From Olleya sp. YS (lineage in GTDB: Bacteria > Bacteroidota > Bacteroidia > Flavobacteriales > Flavobacteriaceae), in contig NZ_CP121685.1 in assembly GCF_029760915.1 (NCBI RefSeq), positions 1,896,001-1,960,000 on the forward strand: DNA of 64,000 bases. Direction: 5' to 3'. The notes beneath the pieces were generated by a model, which saw nothing but the letters and a program-made list of their open reading frames with translations, was not told the DNA's origin and searched no databases. Shown piece after piece: positions 49,920 to 58,462 of this stretch (positions are counted from its first letter, which is position 1; every line of letters starts with the position of its first letter). A program made the position numbers and the translations under genes.

Positions 49920-51959
49920 ATGAGAATAAAACACGTATTAAGTGTTGCTTTAATTGCAACTCTATTTTTGTCTTGCGGTAATGATAAAACCGATAAATCA
50001 ACAACTGAAGACAATAAAAAAACCGAAACAGACTTTGACTTTAACGTCGAACAGTTTGCAGATATTAAAATTTTACGATATCAAATTCCTGGTTGGGATA
50101 ATTTAACTTTAAAAGAACAAAAACTAGTCTATTATTTAACTGAAGCAGGATTAGCTGGTCGTGACATAATGTGGGACCAAAATTACAGACACAATCTAAA
50201 AATTAGAAAAGCTTTAGAAAATGTATACACTAATTATGAAGGTGATAAAAACACAGATAACTGGAAGGCGTTTACTACTTACTTAAAGCGTGTTTGGTTT
50301 AGTAATGGTATTCATCATCATTATTCTAACGATAAGCTAAAACCAGAATTTTCTCAAGACTATTTAAAAGAGATTATGTCTGCTACAAACACAACATTAG
50401 CTGGCGAAGCTTTTGATGTTATTTTTAACGATGCAGATAGTAAAAAAGTAAATCAAGCAAAGGGTGTAGATAATGTGGGTTTATCTGCAGTTAATTTTTA
50501 CGGTCCAAATGTGACTAATGCAGATGTAGAGGCGTTTTATTCTAAAATGAAATCTCCAAACCCAGAAAAGCCATTATCATTTGGCTTAAACTCGCAGTTA
50601 GTTAAAGAAAACGGAGTATTAAAAGAACGTGTTTATAAATCTGGAGGTTTATATGGATCTGCTATTGACGAAATTGTAAAATGGTTAGAATTAGCAAAAG
50701 GCGTTGCAGAAAATAAAGAACAAGGCGATGCACTAGGATTGTTAATCAAGTATTACAAATCTGGAGATTTACAGACTTGGGACGATTACAATGTGGCATG
50801 GACTGCAGCAACTAAAGGTAATGTTGATTATATTAATAGTTTTATAGAAGTGTATAACGACCCATTAGGTTACAGAGGGTCTTACGAGAATATTGTGCAA
50901 ATCAACGATTTTGATATGTCACAAAAAATGGCTGTATTATCTGAAAACGCACAATGGTTTGAAGATAATTCACCTTTAATGGACGAGCATAAAAAGAAAA
51001 ACGTTGTTGGTGTTACCTATAAAGTGGTAAACGTTGCAGGAGAAGCTGGAGACGCTTCACCAAGCACACCTATTGGTGTTAATTTACCTAATGCTAACTG
51101 GATTCGTGCAGCTGTTGGAAGTAAGTCGGTATCTTTAGGAAACATCATCCATGCCTATAATAATGCTGGAAGCACTGGTCGTTTAAAAGAATTTGTACAT
51201 GATGACGAAGAGTATGAATTAGAAGAAAAATACGGACAACAAGCAGATAAATTACACACTGCATTACACGAAGTTATTGGTCACGCTTCTGGACAATTAA
51301 ATCCTGGTGTTGGCGAAACCAAAGAAACGCTTAAAAATTACGCCTCAACTTTAGAAGAAGGTCGTGCAGATTTAGTAGGTCTTTACTATTTATACAATCC
51401 AAAATTACAAGAATTAGGATTGGTTGACGATTGGAAAAAAATAGGAATGGCAGCTTATGATGGTTACATACGTAATGGGTTAATGACTCAATTAATTAGA
51501 TTAAATTTAGGTGATGATGTTGAAGAAGCACACATGCGTAACAGACAATGGGTTAGTGCTTGGGCTTTTGAAAAAGGAAAAGCAGATAATGTTATCGAAA
51601 AAGTAACTCGCGATGGAAAAACTTATTTTAATATTAACGATTATGATAGATTACACGAATTGTTTGGCGAGTTGTTACGCGAAACCCAACGTATTAAATC
51701 TGAAGGTGATTTTAAAGCAGTAGAGGCTTTAGTAGAAGGCTATGGTGTAAAAGTAAATCAGGATATTCATTCAGAAGTTTTAGAACGTAACAAACAATTT
51801 ACATCTGCACCTTATAGTGGATTTGTAAATCCAGTTTTAGTTGCAGAAACAAATGATGATGGAGAGATTACAGCAATCAAAGTAACACAGCCAGATACGT
51901 TTGATGGACAAATGTTAGACTACAGTAAAAACTATAGCTTTTTACCAGAAGATAATTAA
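49920..51959 (+). CDS. Dipeptidyl peptidase III (M49) lipoprotein
   Basis: 679 residues with a lipoprotein signal (Cys19 in LFLSC). Cleaves dipeptides from the N-termini of short peptides. The zinc motif is HEVIGH (near residue 450; HELLGH in most relatives), with the further ligand and catalytic motif EEGRADLVGLYYL (the usual form is EECRAE, so Gly replaces Cys). The two-lobe length is typical. It probably works in the periplasm on peptides delivered by other secreted proteases. Confidence 0.93.
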   Translation: MRIKHVLSVALIATLFLSCGNDKTDKSTTEDNKKTETDFDFNVEQFADIKILRYQIPGWDNLTLKEQKLVYYLTEAGLAGRDIMWDQNYRHNLKIRKALENVYTNYEGDKNTDNWKAFTTYLKRVWFSNGIHHHYSNDKLKPEFSQDYLKEIMSATNTTLAGEAFDVIFNDADSKKVNQAKGVDNVGLSAVNFYGPNVTNADVEAFYSKMKSPNPEKPLSFGLNSQLVKENGVLKERVYKSGGLYGSAIDEIVKWLELAKGVAENKEQGDALGLLIKYYKSGDLQTWDDYNVAWTAATKGNVDYINSFIEVYNDPLGYRGSYENIVQINDFDMSQKMAVLSENAQWFEDNSPLMDEHKKKNVVGVTYKVVNVAGEAGDASPSTPIGVNLPNANWIRAAVGSKSVSLGNIIHAYNNAGSTGRLKEFVHDDEEYELEEKYGQQADKLHTALHEVIGHASGQLNPGVGETKETLKNYASTLEEGRADLVGLYYLYNPKLQELGLVDDWKKIGMAAYDGYIRNGLMTQLIRLNLGDDVEEAHMRNRQWVSAWAFEKGKADNVIEKVTRDGKTYFNINDYDRLHELFGELLRETQRIKSEGDFKAVEALVEGYGVKVNQDIHSEVLERNKQFTSAPYSGFVNPVLVAETNDDGEITAIKVTQPDTFDGQMLDYSKNYSFLPEDN

Positions 51960-51973
51960 GATTATAACAGCGA

Positions 51974-52001
51974 GTTTATGCTGAGCGTAGTCGAAGTACG
52001 G
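51974..52001. repeat. Dispersed repeat after the dipeptidyl peptidase gene
   Basis: Contains TGCTGAGCGTAGTCGAAGT. This is the same class as the in-frame element at 39970-39997 and the degenerate copy at 62531-62556. Confidence 0.7.
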
Positions 52002-52002
52002 A

Positions 52003-52041
52003 ATAAAAAAGCCTTAATCTAATTTGGATTGAGGCTTTTTA
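52003..52041. terminator. Bidirectional terminator
   Basis: AAAAAGCCTTAATC pairs with GATTGAGGCTTTTT with one mismatch, between the dipeptidyl peptidase gene and the minus-strand small membrane protein. Confidence 0.85.
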
Positions 52042-52044
52042 ATT

Positions 52045-52230
52045 TTATTTAAATAATACTTTAATAGCTACTATCATCCCAATAAAACCGATAAAGGCAA
52101 GTAGTATCCAAAGGACACCTTTGTAATGGATTTTGTGTAAGTTTAAATCTTTGCGGTACATTCTAATCAGCACTAAAATAAATGCGATTGCGAATAAAAC
52201 TCCAAAAACCATTTGTCCTTTACTAAACAT
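52045..52230 (-). CDS. Small two-helix membrane protein
   Basis: 61 residues with two membrane helices (about 7-22 and 41-59) around a basic loop (RMYRKDLNLHKIHYKG). It is conserved-looking in layout but I cannot name a family. It has its own TAATTTTG -7 box at 52245-52252 and diverges from the NTP pyrophosphohydrolase gene. Confidence 0.75.
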   Translation of the reverse strand: MFSKGQMVFGVLFAIAFILVLIRMYRKDLNLHKIHYKGVLWILLAFIGFIGMIVAIKVLFK

Positions 52231-52244
52231 AATTTATTTTTAAG

Positions 52245-52252
52245 CAAAATTA
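52245..52252 (-). promoter_or_regulatory. -7 box of the small membrane protein gene
   Basis: TAATTTTG on the minus strand, 14 bases before the start codon. Confidence 0.55.
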
Positions 52253-52293
52253 ATAAAACTAGTCACTAACATCAAGGAATAAATAACAATTAT

Positions 52294-52680
52294 ATGCAAG
52301 ATAAAATAGACGCAGTTAAAGCTTTTCATACTGCTTTTAAAATAGGTCACAGAGAAACACCAAAAGCCGATTTAGGTTTAGAAAAAAACCTGTTACGCTA
52401 CGAGCTGATGCGTGAAGAAAATGAAGAATATTTAGAAGCAGCTAAAAATAATGATTTAGTTGAAGTTGCAGATGCTTTAGGCGATATGCTTTATATATTG
52501 TGTGGTACCATTATAGAACACGGAATGCAGCATAAAATTGAAGAGGTATTTAATGAAATACAACGCAGTAATATGAGTAAATTAGGAGACGATGGAGAAC
52601 CTATTTACAGAGAGGATGGAAAAGTGCTAAAAGGACCAAATTACTTTAAACCTAATATTGAGGCTATTTTAAAAAGGTAA
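52294..52680 (+). CDS. MazG-like nucleoside triphosphate pyrophosphohydrolase
   Basis: 128 residues, all-alpha. The metal-binding motif is REENEEY (E-E-x-x-E/Y) with a later VADALGDMLYIL (the EVxDALGD element). The closing NYFKPNIEAILKR also fits the family. Such enzymes remove abnormal nucleotides or act in histidine synthesis (HisE type). No his gene is nearby, so a housecleaning role is more likely. Single gene with a terminator. Confidence 0.88.
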   Translation: MQDKIDAVKAFHTAFKIGHRETPKADLGLEKNLLRYELMREENEEYLEAAKNNDLVEVADALGDMLYILCGTIIEHGMQHKIEEVFNEIQRSNMSKLGDDGEPIYREDGKVLKGPNYFKPNIEAILKR

Positions 52681-52714
52681 TTTGTAGAAAAGTTGATTCG
52701 TCAATTCGGTTATA

Positions 52715-52748
52715 ATAAAAAAAGCAACTATTAGGTTGCTTTTTTTAA
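52715..52748 (+). terminator. Terminator after the MazG-like gene
   Basis: AAAAGCAAC pairs with GTTGCTTTT, followed by Ts; it also has an A-run on the other side. Confidence 0.85.
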
Positions 52749-52789
52749 GTTTTGACTATTACTGTTTACTGAAGACTGACTACTGCTAA

Positions 52790-53857
52790 CTATACTTTCA
52801 TTCGCCATCCAAATGGATCTTCAGTTTTATTAGTTTGTATGTTAATAATACGTGTTTTTAATTGCGATGCAAAAGATGCGGATTGTTGTGGGATTTCAAA
52901 ATCTTCACCTCTAAATCCAAATCCAGATATTGGCGAGATTACTGCAGCAGTACCTGCTCCAAACATTTCTTTTAAGCTTCCATTTTTTGAAGCTTCAACC
53001 AATTCGCTAACCTTTATTTGTCTTACTTCCGTTTTTATTCCTTCAGTTTCTGCTAGTTCTAAAATACTTTTTCTAGTAATTCCATCTAAAATACGGTCAC
53101 TTACAGGAGATGTTAATAAGGTGTCATTAATACGCACAAAAACATTCATTGCTCCAGCTTCTTCTATATATTCATGTGATGTATCATCGGTCCAAATTAC
53201 TTGTTGATACCCTTTGTCTTTTGCCAATTGTGTCGGGTAGAATTGTCCAGCGTAATTACCACCAGCTTTAGCAAAACCAACACCACCATTAGCACTACGT
53301 GAGTATTTTTCTTCTATGAGTACTTTAACTTGTCCAGAAAAATAAGCGCCTGAAGGTGCAGTTGCAATTATAAATTTATATTCGTCAGCTGGAGAAGCGT
53401 GAAATCCTTGTCCAGTTGCAAAAACAAATGGTCTAACGTATAACGAGCTACCTTCAGAAGTCGGAATCCATTCTTTGTCTAAATCTAAAAGAGCTTTTAA
53501 TCCTTCCATAAAGTAGTCTTCTGGTAATTCTGGAATAGCTAATCGCTGTGCAGAGATATTTAGTCGTCTGACATTGTCCATTGGTCTAAATAAAAAGACG
53601 TTATCATCAGTATCTTTATAGGCTTTCATACCTTCAAAAATAGATTGTCCATAATGAAAAATCTTAGCGGAAGGCTCTAAGGTTAATGGTCCGTATGGAA
53701 CAATTTCTGGCGATTGCCATTTACCATCTTTAAAATCGCAGGTTAACATGTGATCAGAAAAGACCTGACCAAACGCTAGATTACTAAAATCGATAGATTT
53801 GATTTTAGAGGTTTCACATGTAGTGATTTTAATATCGTTTTTGGTTAAAGTTGCCAT
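52790..53857 (-). CDS. ilvE: Branched-chain amino acid aminotransferase
   Basis: 355 residues. Transfers the amino group between glutamate and Val, Leu or Ile. PLP enzyme of fold class IV: the Schiff-base Lys is at about residue 197 (GFAKAGGNYA), with EYIEEAGAMNVF and LDGITRKSILELA as cofactor-binding motifs near 228-275. The fold and length match the larger mitochondrial-like BCAT form. It has a promoter at 53881 and diverges from the DUF4920 gene. Confidence 0.97.
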   Translation of the reverse strand: MATLTKNDIKITTCETSKIKSIDFSNLAFGQVFSDHMLTCDFKDGKWQSPEIVPYGPLTLEPSAKIFHYGQSIFEGMKAYKDTDDNVFLFRPMDNVRRLNISAQRLAIPELPEDYFMEGLKALLDLDKEWIPTSEGSSLYVRPFVFATGQGFHASPADEYKFIIATAPSGAYFSGQVKVLIEEKYSRSANGGVGFAKAGGNYAGQFYPTQLAKDKGYQQVIWTDDTSHEYIEEAGAMNVFVRINDTLLTSPVSDRILDGITRKSILELAETEGIKTEVRQIKVSELVEASKNGSLKEMFGAGTAAVISPISGFGFRGEDFEIPQQSASFASQLKTRIINIQTNKTEDPFGWRMKV

Positions 53858-53880
53858 GTATTGTGGTTAATTTTCGGTTA

Positions 53881-53888
53881 CAAAAATA
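53881..53888 (-). promoter_or_regulatory. -7 box of ilvE
   Basis: TATTTTTG on the minus strand, 23 bases before the start codon. Confidence 0.62.
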
Positions 53889-53930
53889 CAGAATTATAAA
53901 TTAGAAAGTAGTGAATTCGCCTTAAAATAC

Positions 53931-53938
53931 TATCTTTG
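53931..53938 (+). promoter_or_regulatory. -7 box of the DUF4920 gene
   Basis: TATCTTTG, a full consensus match, 26 bases before the start codon. Confidence 0.7.
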
Positions 53939-53964
53939 ATGTTCATAATATAATAAATAAAAAG

Positions 53965-54486
53965 ATGAAAAATTATCTAATTCTTTTAGCATTATTGGTG
54001 TCAGTAATGGCTTGTAAAAATGAAACAAAACAAGAGGATTCTGTAAAAGACGAGATGGTTAAAGAAACCGTTGAGGTAGATTACAAATCCTTTGGAAAAG
54101 AGATACAACCTAATGATGCAATAGCATCTGTGTCTATGTCTAAACACTATAATGACATGAATGTTGGCGATAGTATTCCTGCCAAAGTAACTTTAAAAGT
54201 TAAAGAAGTTTGTCAAGCTAAAGGATGTTGGATGACAGCAGATTTAGTCGATGGAAACGAGGTTATGGTTAAGTTTAAAGACTACGGTTTTTTTATGCCA
54301 AAAGACATTGCAGGTCAAGAAGTGATTGTTAACGGATTGGCTTATGTTAAAGAAGTTCCGGTAGACGAGCAACGTCATTATGCAGAAGATAAAGGAGCTA
54401 CCAAAGAGGAAGTAGAAAAAATCACAGAACCTAAACGTACCTTTTCATTTGAAGCAGATGGTGTGCTGTTAGTTGAAACTAAATAG
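53965..54486 (+). CDS. DUF4920 lipoprotein
   Basis: 173 residues with a lipoprotein signal (Cys17 in VMAC). The mature part matches DUF4920: a beta-barrel-like domain with VKEVCQAKGCWMTADL (a conserved C-x-x-K-G-C-W motif likely to bind a metal or form a disulfide), VKFKDYGFFMPKDI, and a C-terminal GVLLVE strand. Function unknown. The stop overlaps the start of mnmD by one base (TAGTG), so the two genes are coupled. Confidence 0.9.
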   Translation: MKNYLILLALLVSVMACKNETKQEDSVKDEMVKETVEVDYKSFGKEIQPNDAIASVSMSKHYNDMNVGDSIPAKVTLKVKEVCQAKGCWMTADLVDGNEVMVKFKDYGFFMPKDIAGQEVIVNGLAYVKEVPVDEQRHYAEDKGATKEEVEKITEPKRTFSFEADGVLLVETK

Positions 54487-55172
54487 TGAAACCTAAAATA
54501 GAAATTACAAAAGACGGGTCATCAACCTTACTGCATCCTAGGTATAAAACGCATTATCATTCGGTATTTGGAGCAATAGAAGAGTCAGATTTTGTTTATA
54601 TAAACACAGGATTGTTATATGTTTTGTCATCACAAATTGGGCAAGAGATAAAACAATCCTGTTCTGTTTTAGAAGTTGGTTTTGGTTCTGGTCTTAATGC
54701 CTTTAACACACTTCTTAAAACTGAAAATTTGCCAGTAAATATTGACTACTTAGGTGTAGAAACCGAACCTGTGCCTTTAAGTATTATCAAAAAATTAAAC
54801 TATCCAGAACAGTTATTGGCTAAACATAAAGCAAAAATTTTCAATCAAATCCATGAAGTATCTTGGCAAGAAAAGCATCAACTAACCAAGCAATTTAGTT
54901 TAGAAAAACGTCAACAAGATATTTTTAGTCTTACAGCAACTAATCAATTTGATGTGGTTTACTTTGACGCGTTTGGTCCTGACGCACAACCAGAATTATG
55001 GACAGCCAAAATTTTTAAAATCATGTATGCTGCATTAAAACCACAAGGTGTTTTAGTAACCTATTGTGCTCAAGGTAATGCTAGACGTGCTATGCAAAGT
55101 GTTGGTTTTAAAGTTAGCAGATTACCTGGTCCACCAAGTAAACGACATATTTTACGCGCAGTCAAGGACTAG
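54486..55172 (+). CDS. mnmD: tRNA methyltransferase MnmD
   Basis: 228 residues; finishes the wobble base mnm5s2U in tRNA by methylation with SAM. In E. coli this is the first half of MnmC; here the FAD half is absent, as is usual in Bacteroidetes. Motifs: HYHSVFGAIEESDFVYINTGL (DUF752, quoted in part), SAM motif VLEVGFGSGLNAFN, YFDAFGPDAQPELWT and YCAQGNARRAMQSVGF. The GTG start at 54486 is needed to keep the conserved N-terminus and overlaps the preceding stop codon. Confidence 0.93.
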   Translation: MKPKIEITKDGSSTLLHPRYKTHYHSVFGAIEESDFVYINTGLLYVLSSQIGQEIKQSCSVLEVGFGSGLNAFNTLLKTENLPVNIDYLGVETEPVPLSIIKKLNYPEQLLAKHKAKIFNQIHEVSWQEKHQLTKQFSLEKRQQDIFSLTATNQFDVVYFDAFGPDAQPELWTAKIFKIMYAALKPQGVLVTYCAQGNARRAMQSVGFKVSRLPGPPSKRHILRAVKD

Positions 55173-55285
55173 TAGTAAAAAGTGAAAAACAATTAAGTAT
55201 TTAAAGCTTTATAATATTTAGTGTTAAACCTTACTTAAAGCTTCGACTACAATCTCTACTATTGCGTATTTTTAAATAAAAAATA

Positions 55286-56188
55286 ATGCGAATACTAATT
55301 ACAGGTGCAACAGGATTAATTGGAAGCGAGATTGTTAAGCAATGTCACGCTAAAGGTATTGCAGTACATTATCTAACCACTAGTAAATCCAAGTTATCTA
55401 AAGACGAAAATTACACAGGTTTTTACTGGAATCCTTTAAAAAATGAAATAGATACAGATTGCCTCAATGGAGTAGAGGCTATCATTCATTTAGTTGGTGC
55501 TAGTATCTCCAAACGTTGGACAGAAAGCTATAAAAAAGAAATTCTACTCAGTCGTACCCAAACGTCTCAGCTATTATTTAATACCCTTCAAAACACATCA
55601 CATCAAGTCAAACACCTAGTGTCTGCTAGTGCTATAGGTATTTATCCAAGCTCATTAACTAATTATTATGCTGAAGATCACTCAGAAGTAAGTACATCAT
55701 TTTTAGGACAAGTGGTAGAACAATGGGAACAAACGGTTGATGCTTTTAAAGCGTTAGATATACATGTTGCTAAAGTACGGATTGGGTTAGTACTATCAGC
55801 AAAAGGAGGTGCGCTTCCAGAAATGGCAAAGCCAATTAAATTTGGTGCAGGAGCAGCATTTGGTTCTGGTAAGCAGTGGCAATCTTGGATACATCTTACC
55901 GATTTAGCCAATCTATTTTTACATGTTTTAGAAGAAAATCTAGAAGGTGTGTATAACGGAGTAGCACCAAATCCAGAAACCAACCAGCAATTAACTAAAG
56001 CAATTGCAAAGCAATTAAAACGACCATTATTTTTACCAAACATCCCAAAATTAGCAATGAAGTTAATCTTAGGAGAGATGCATATTTTGTTGTTTGAAAG
56101 CCAGCGTGTTAGCTCTAAAAAAATTGAAGACACAGGATTTAACTTTAAGCATTACAATTTGCAAAGTGCTTTAGAGGAGGAGTATTAG
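55286..56188 (+). CDS. TIGR01777-type NAD(P)-dependent oxidoreductase
   Basis: 300 residues. A Rossmann fold starts at once with MRILITGATGLIGSEIVK; the catalytic-like YAED and ASAIGIYPS motifs follow, and the C-terminal part (LVLSAKGGALPEMAKPIKFG, quoted in part, then WIHLTDLANLFLHVLEENLEGVYNGVAPNP in parts) is typical of TIGR01777. The family is related to epimerases; its cell-division link in some species (SulA-like naming) is not supported by sequence. Substrate unknown. Confidence 0.92.
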   Translation: MRILITGATGLIGSEIVKQCHAKGIAVHYLTTSKSKLSKDENYTGFYWNPLKNEIDTDCLNGVEAIIHLVGASISKRWTESYKKEILLSRTQTSQLLFNTLQNTSHQVKHLVSASAIGIYPSSLTNYYAEDHSEVSTSFLGQVVEQWEQTVDAFKALDIHVAKVRIGLVLSAKGGALPEMAKPIKFGAGAAFGSGKQWQSWIHLTDLANLFLHVLEENLEGVYNGVAPNPETNQQLTKAIAKQLKRPLFLPNIPKLAMKLILGEMHILLFESQRVSSKKIEDTGFNFKHYNLQSALEEEY

Positions 56189-56271
56189 GATGGGTCAGCT
56201 TAACAAATAGATATAGTAAGATTCCAATTAGTTATCCTGATTATTAAAACTAAGATATAGAAAATGCAATT

Positions 56272-57504
56272 CTAAGCTTTCAAATTCTTAATACGTTGTA
56301 ACAACGTTGGATGCGAATAATGCATAAACACATACGCAGGATGTGGTGTTAAGTTACTCAGACTATTTTTAGATAGCTTTTTTAAAGAGGTTATTAAAGG
56401 TTCTGCTTTAAAGGTGGTTTTGGCATAGTCATCTGCTTGATATTCAAATCTGCGCGAAAACCAATTCATCATTAATCCAGTAATTTCGGATAATGGCGAG
56501 TATAATATCCCAAAAGCAATTAATCCAATATGAAAACTAGGTTGAGGTACACCCAATGCTTGACTCAGTATTGGATTACCAATCAATAACGACAAAATAA
56601 ATAGGGTTAATCCAGTAAGTATAACAGATGCTATTAAATTAAATATAATGTGCTTTTTCTTGTAATGTCCAACCTCGTGTGCGAGTACTGCTACGATTTC
56701 ATCGTCGTCTAAATCGTTAATTAGCGTATCGTAAAGCGTGACGCGTTTTTCGCTTCCAAATCCAGAAAAATAGGCGTTAGCTTTAGTACTGCGTTTAGAA
56801 CCATCTATAACAAAAATTTTGTCCAAATTAAAACCTACGGTTTTAGCATAATCAGAAATTGAAGTCCTTAAATTACCATCTTCTAACGGACTTTGTTTAT
56901 TAAAAATGGGTACAATTAATCTAGAGTAAAATAAGTTAACAAAAACAGTAAACACAGTAATTAGTAACCAAGCATATAACCAGAATTGCGCTCCTGTTTG
57001 TTGATAAAACCAAGCTAATGTAGCTAAAATGGCTCCTCCAACTATAATCATCATGACCCAACCTTTTATTTTGTCCAAAATAAAAGTTGTTGTTGTGGTT
57101 TTGTTAAACCCAAATTGCTCTTCAATAACAAAGGTTTTGTAATACGCAAAAGGTGTGGTTAGGATATCACTTCCTAGCATAATGATTGCAAAAAATAGTA
57201 GCGTAATCACTATAGAATTGTCGCTAAATTGTCTTGCCAATTGATCCACAAAAGCAAAACCATCTAAAAAGAAAAACATTAAAGTCAACGCTAAAGAAAA
57301 CCCAGAGGTAATCAAACCAAATGTGTAGTTTGTCGCTTTATAACGTTGTGATTTTTGGTATTCTTCTGTATCATAAACATCTTGTAATTCTGCAGGTAAA
57401 GCATCTTTAAAATGCTTCGCGTTAAGCGCATTTAAAATGGTATCAATTATAAAATTAATAACTATAATAGCTATGATGATGTAAAATAGAGTAGTAGGTG
57501 TCAT
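56272..57504 (-). CDS. M48 (Ste24-like) membrane metalloprotease
   Basis: 410 residues from ATG 57502-57504, chosen over 57570 because the longer form overlaps the methyltransferase gene. Seven or so membrane helices surround the catalytic site; the zinc motif HEVGHYKKKH lies near residue 275 and the third ligand Glu in FEYQADDYA near 340. Ste24-type enzymes cleave prenylated proteins in eukaryotes; in bacteria they clear damaged membrane proteins. It is 4 bases from the upstream gene on the same strand. Confidence 0.93.
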   Translation of the reverse strand: MTPTTLFYIIIAIIVINFIIDTILNALNAKHFKDALPAELQDVYDTEEYQKSQRYKATNYTFGLITSGFSLALTLMFFFLDGFAFVDQLARQFSDNSIVITLLFFAIIMLGSDILTTPFAYYKTFVIEEQFGFNKTTTTTFILDKIKGWVMMIIVGGAILATLAWFYQQTGAQFWLYAWLLITVFTVFVNLFYSRLIVPIFNKQSPLEDGNLRTSISDYAKTVGFNLDKIFVIDGSKRSTKANAYFSGFGSEKRVTLYDTLINDLDDDEIVAVLAHEVGHYKKKHIIFNLIASVILTGLTLFILSLLIGNPILSQALGVPQPSFHIGLIAFGILYSPLSEITGLMMNWFSRRFEYQADDYAKTTFKAEPLITSLKKLSKNSLSNLTPHPAYVFMHYSHPTLLQRIKNLKA

Positions 57505-57508
57505 ATTG

Positions 57509-58306
57509 TTATTTAAAATTACGCTGACGCTTAGCTTCAAAAATAAGTATGCCTGCTGCAACAGATACATTCATAGAGTCAATTGCGCCTTGCATTGGGA
57601 TTTTTACGTTTTGTTTGGAGGCGTCTCGCCACTCTTGGCTTAAACCATCTGCTTCTGTACCAACTACAATTGCAGTAGCTTGCGTGTAATCTTGCTCGTG
57701 ATAATTAACAGCATCTTGCAAAATAGCACTGTAAATAGCAATATTATTTTGGCTTAAAAAGCTAATAATTTCAGCGGTAGTTCCTGTTGCAATTTGGTTG
57801 GTAAATACACAGCCAACACTAGAGCGTATGATGTTAGGATTATACAAATCCGTTTTTGGATTTGCAATAATAACAGCATCCACATTGGCTGCATCTGCAG
57901 TGCGTAAAATGGCGCCAATATTTCCAGGTTTTTCTGGTGCTTCGGCAATAAGTACTAAAGGAGTTTTGATGTTGAATTTTAAATCTAAAATGTTATGAAG
58001 CTTACTTTTAGCGACAGCAATTATTCCTTCAGTAGTTTCTCGATGTGCTATTTTATGATAGACATCTTTAGAGATTTCAATGATGTCTAAGTCATCAGAA
58101 AATTGATTTAGCTTTTTTTTATCAAAAATATCAGGATAAAATAACAACGTTTCAATAGTATAGTGTCCTTTAATGGCTAATTGAAGCTCACGTTCGCCTT
58201 CAATAATAAACGTATTAGTTTTTTTACGCTCACGCGATTTGTCTTTTAATGAAACTAGATGTTTAATTAACGGATTTTGAGTGCTGCTTATCTGTTTAAT
58301 ACTCAT
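57509..58306 (-). CDS. SpoU/TrmH-family RNA 2'-O-methyltransferase
   Basis: 265 residues. The N-terminal RNA-binding domain (KDKSRERKKTNTFIIEGERELQ, quoted in part) is followed by the knotted SPOUT domain with motif 1 NIGAILRTADAANVD, motif 2 IVVGTEADGLSQEW and motif 3 IPMQGAIDSMNVSVAAGI. The Arg, Glu and Asn-Ser residues of these motifs form the active site. The target is probably a 23S rRNA or tRNA ribose; which one is not visible. It is cotranscribed with the M48 protease. Confidence 0.94.
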   Translation of the reverse strand: MSIKQISSTQNPLIKHLVSLKDKSRERKKTNTFIIEGERELQLAIKGHYTIETLLFYPDIFDKKKLNQFSDDLDIIEISKDVYHKIAHRETTEGIIAVAKSKLHNILDLKFNIKTPLVLIAEAPEKPGNIGAILRTADAANVDAVIIANPKTDLYNPNIIRSSVGCVFTNQIATGTTAEIISFLSQNNIAIYSAILQDAVNYHEQDYTQATAIVVGTEADGLSQEWRDASKQNVKIPMQGAIDSMNVSVAAGILIFEAKRQRNFK

Positions 58307-58462
58307 TAGTATTGCTAAAATTCATATATTTAAACTAAAACAAATTTAAGTTAATTCTTTTGAGTCTCTACTTTTAAGTTTGATTATTATATAATTTTCA
58401 CTGTCCAAGTAGGAATAATTGAGATTGACTTGTTTTAATTATACTAATCTAACCCTCACTTT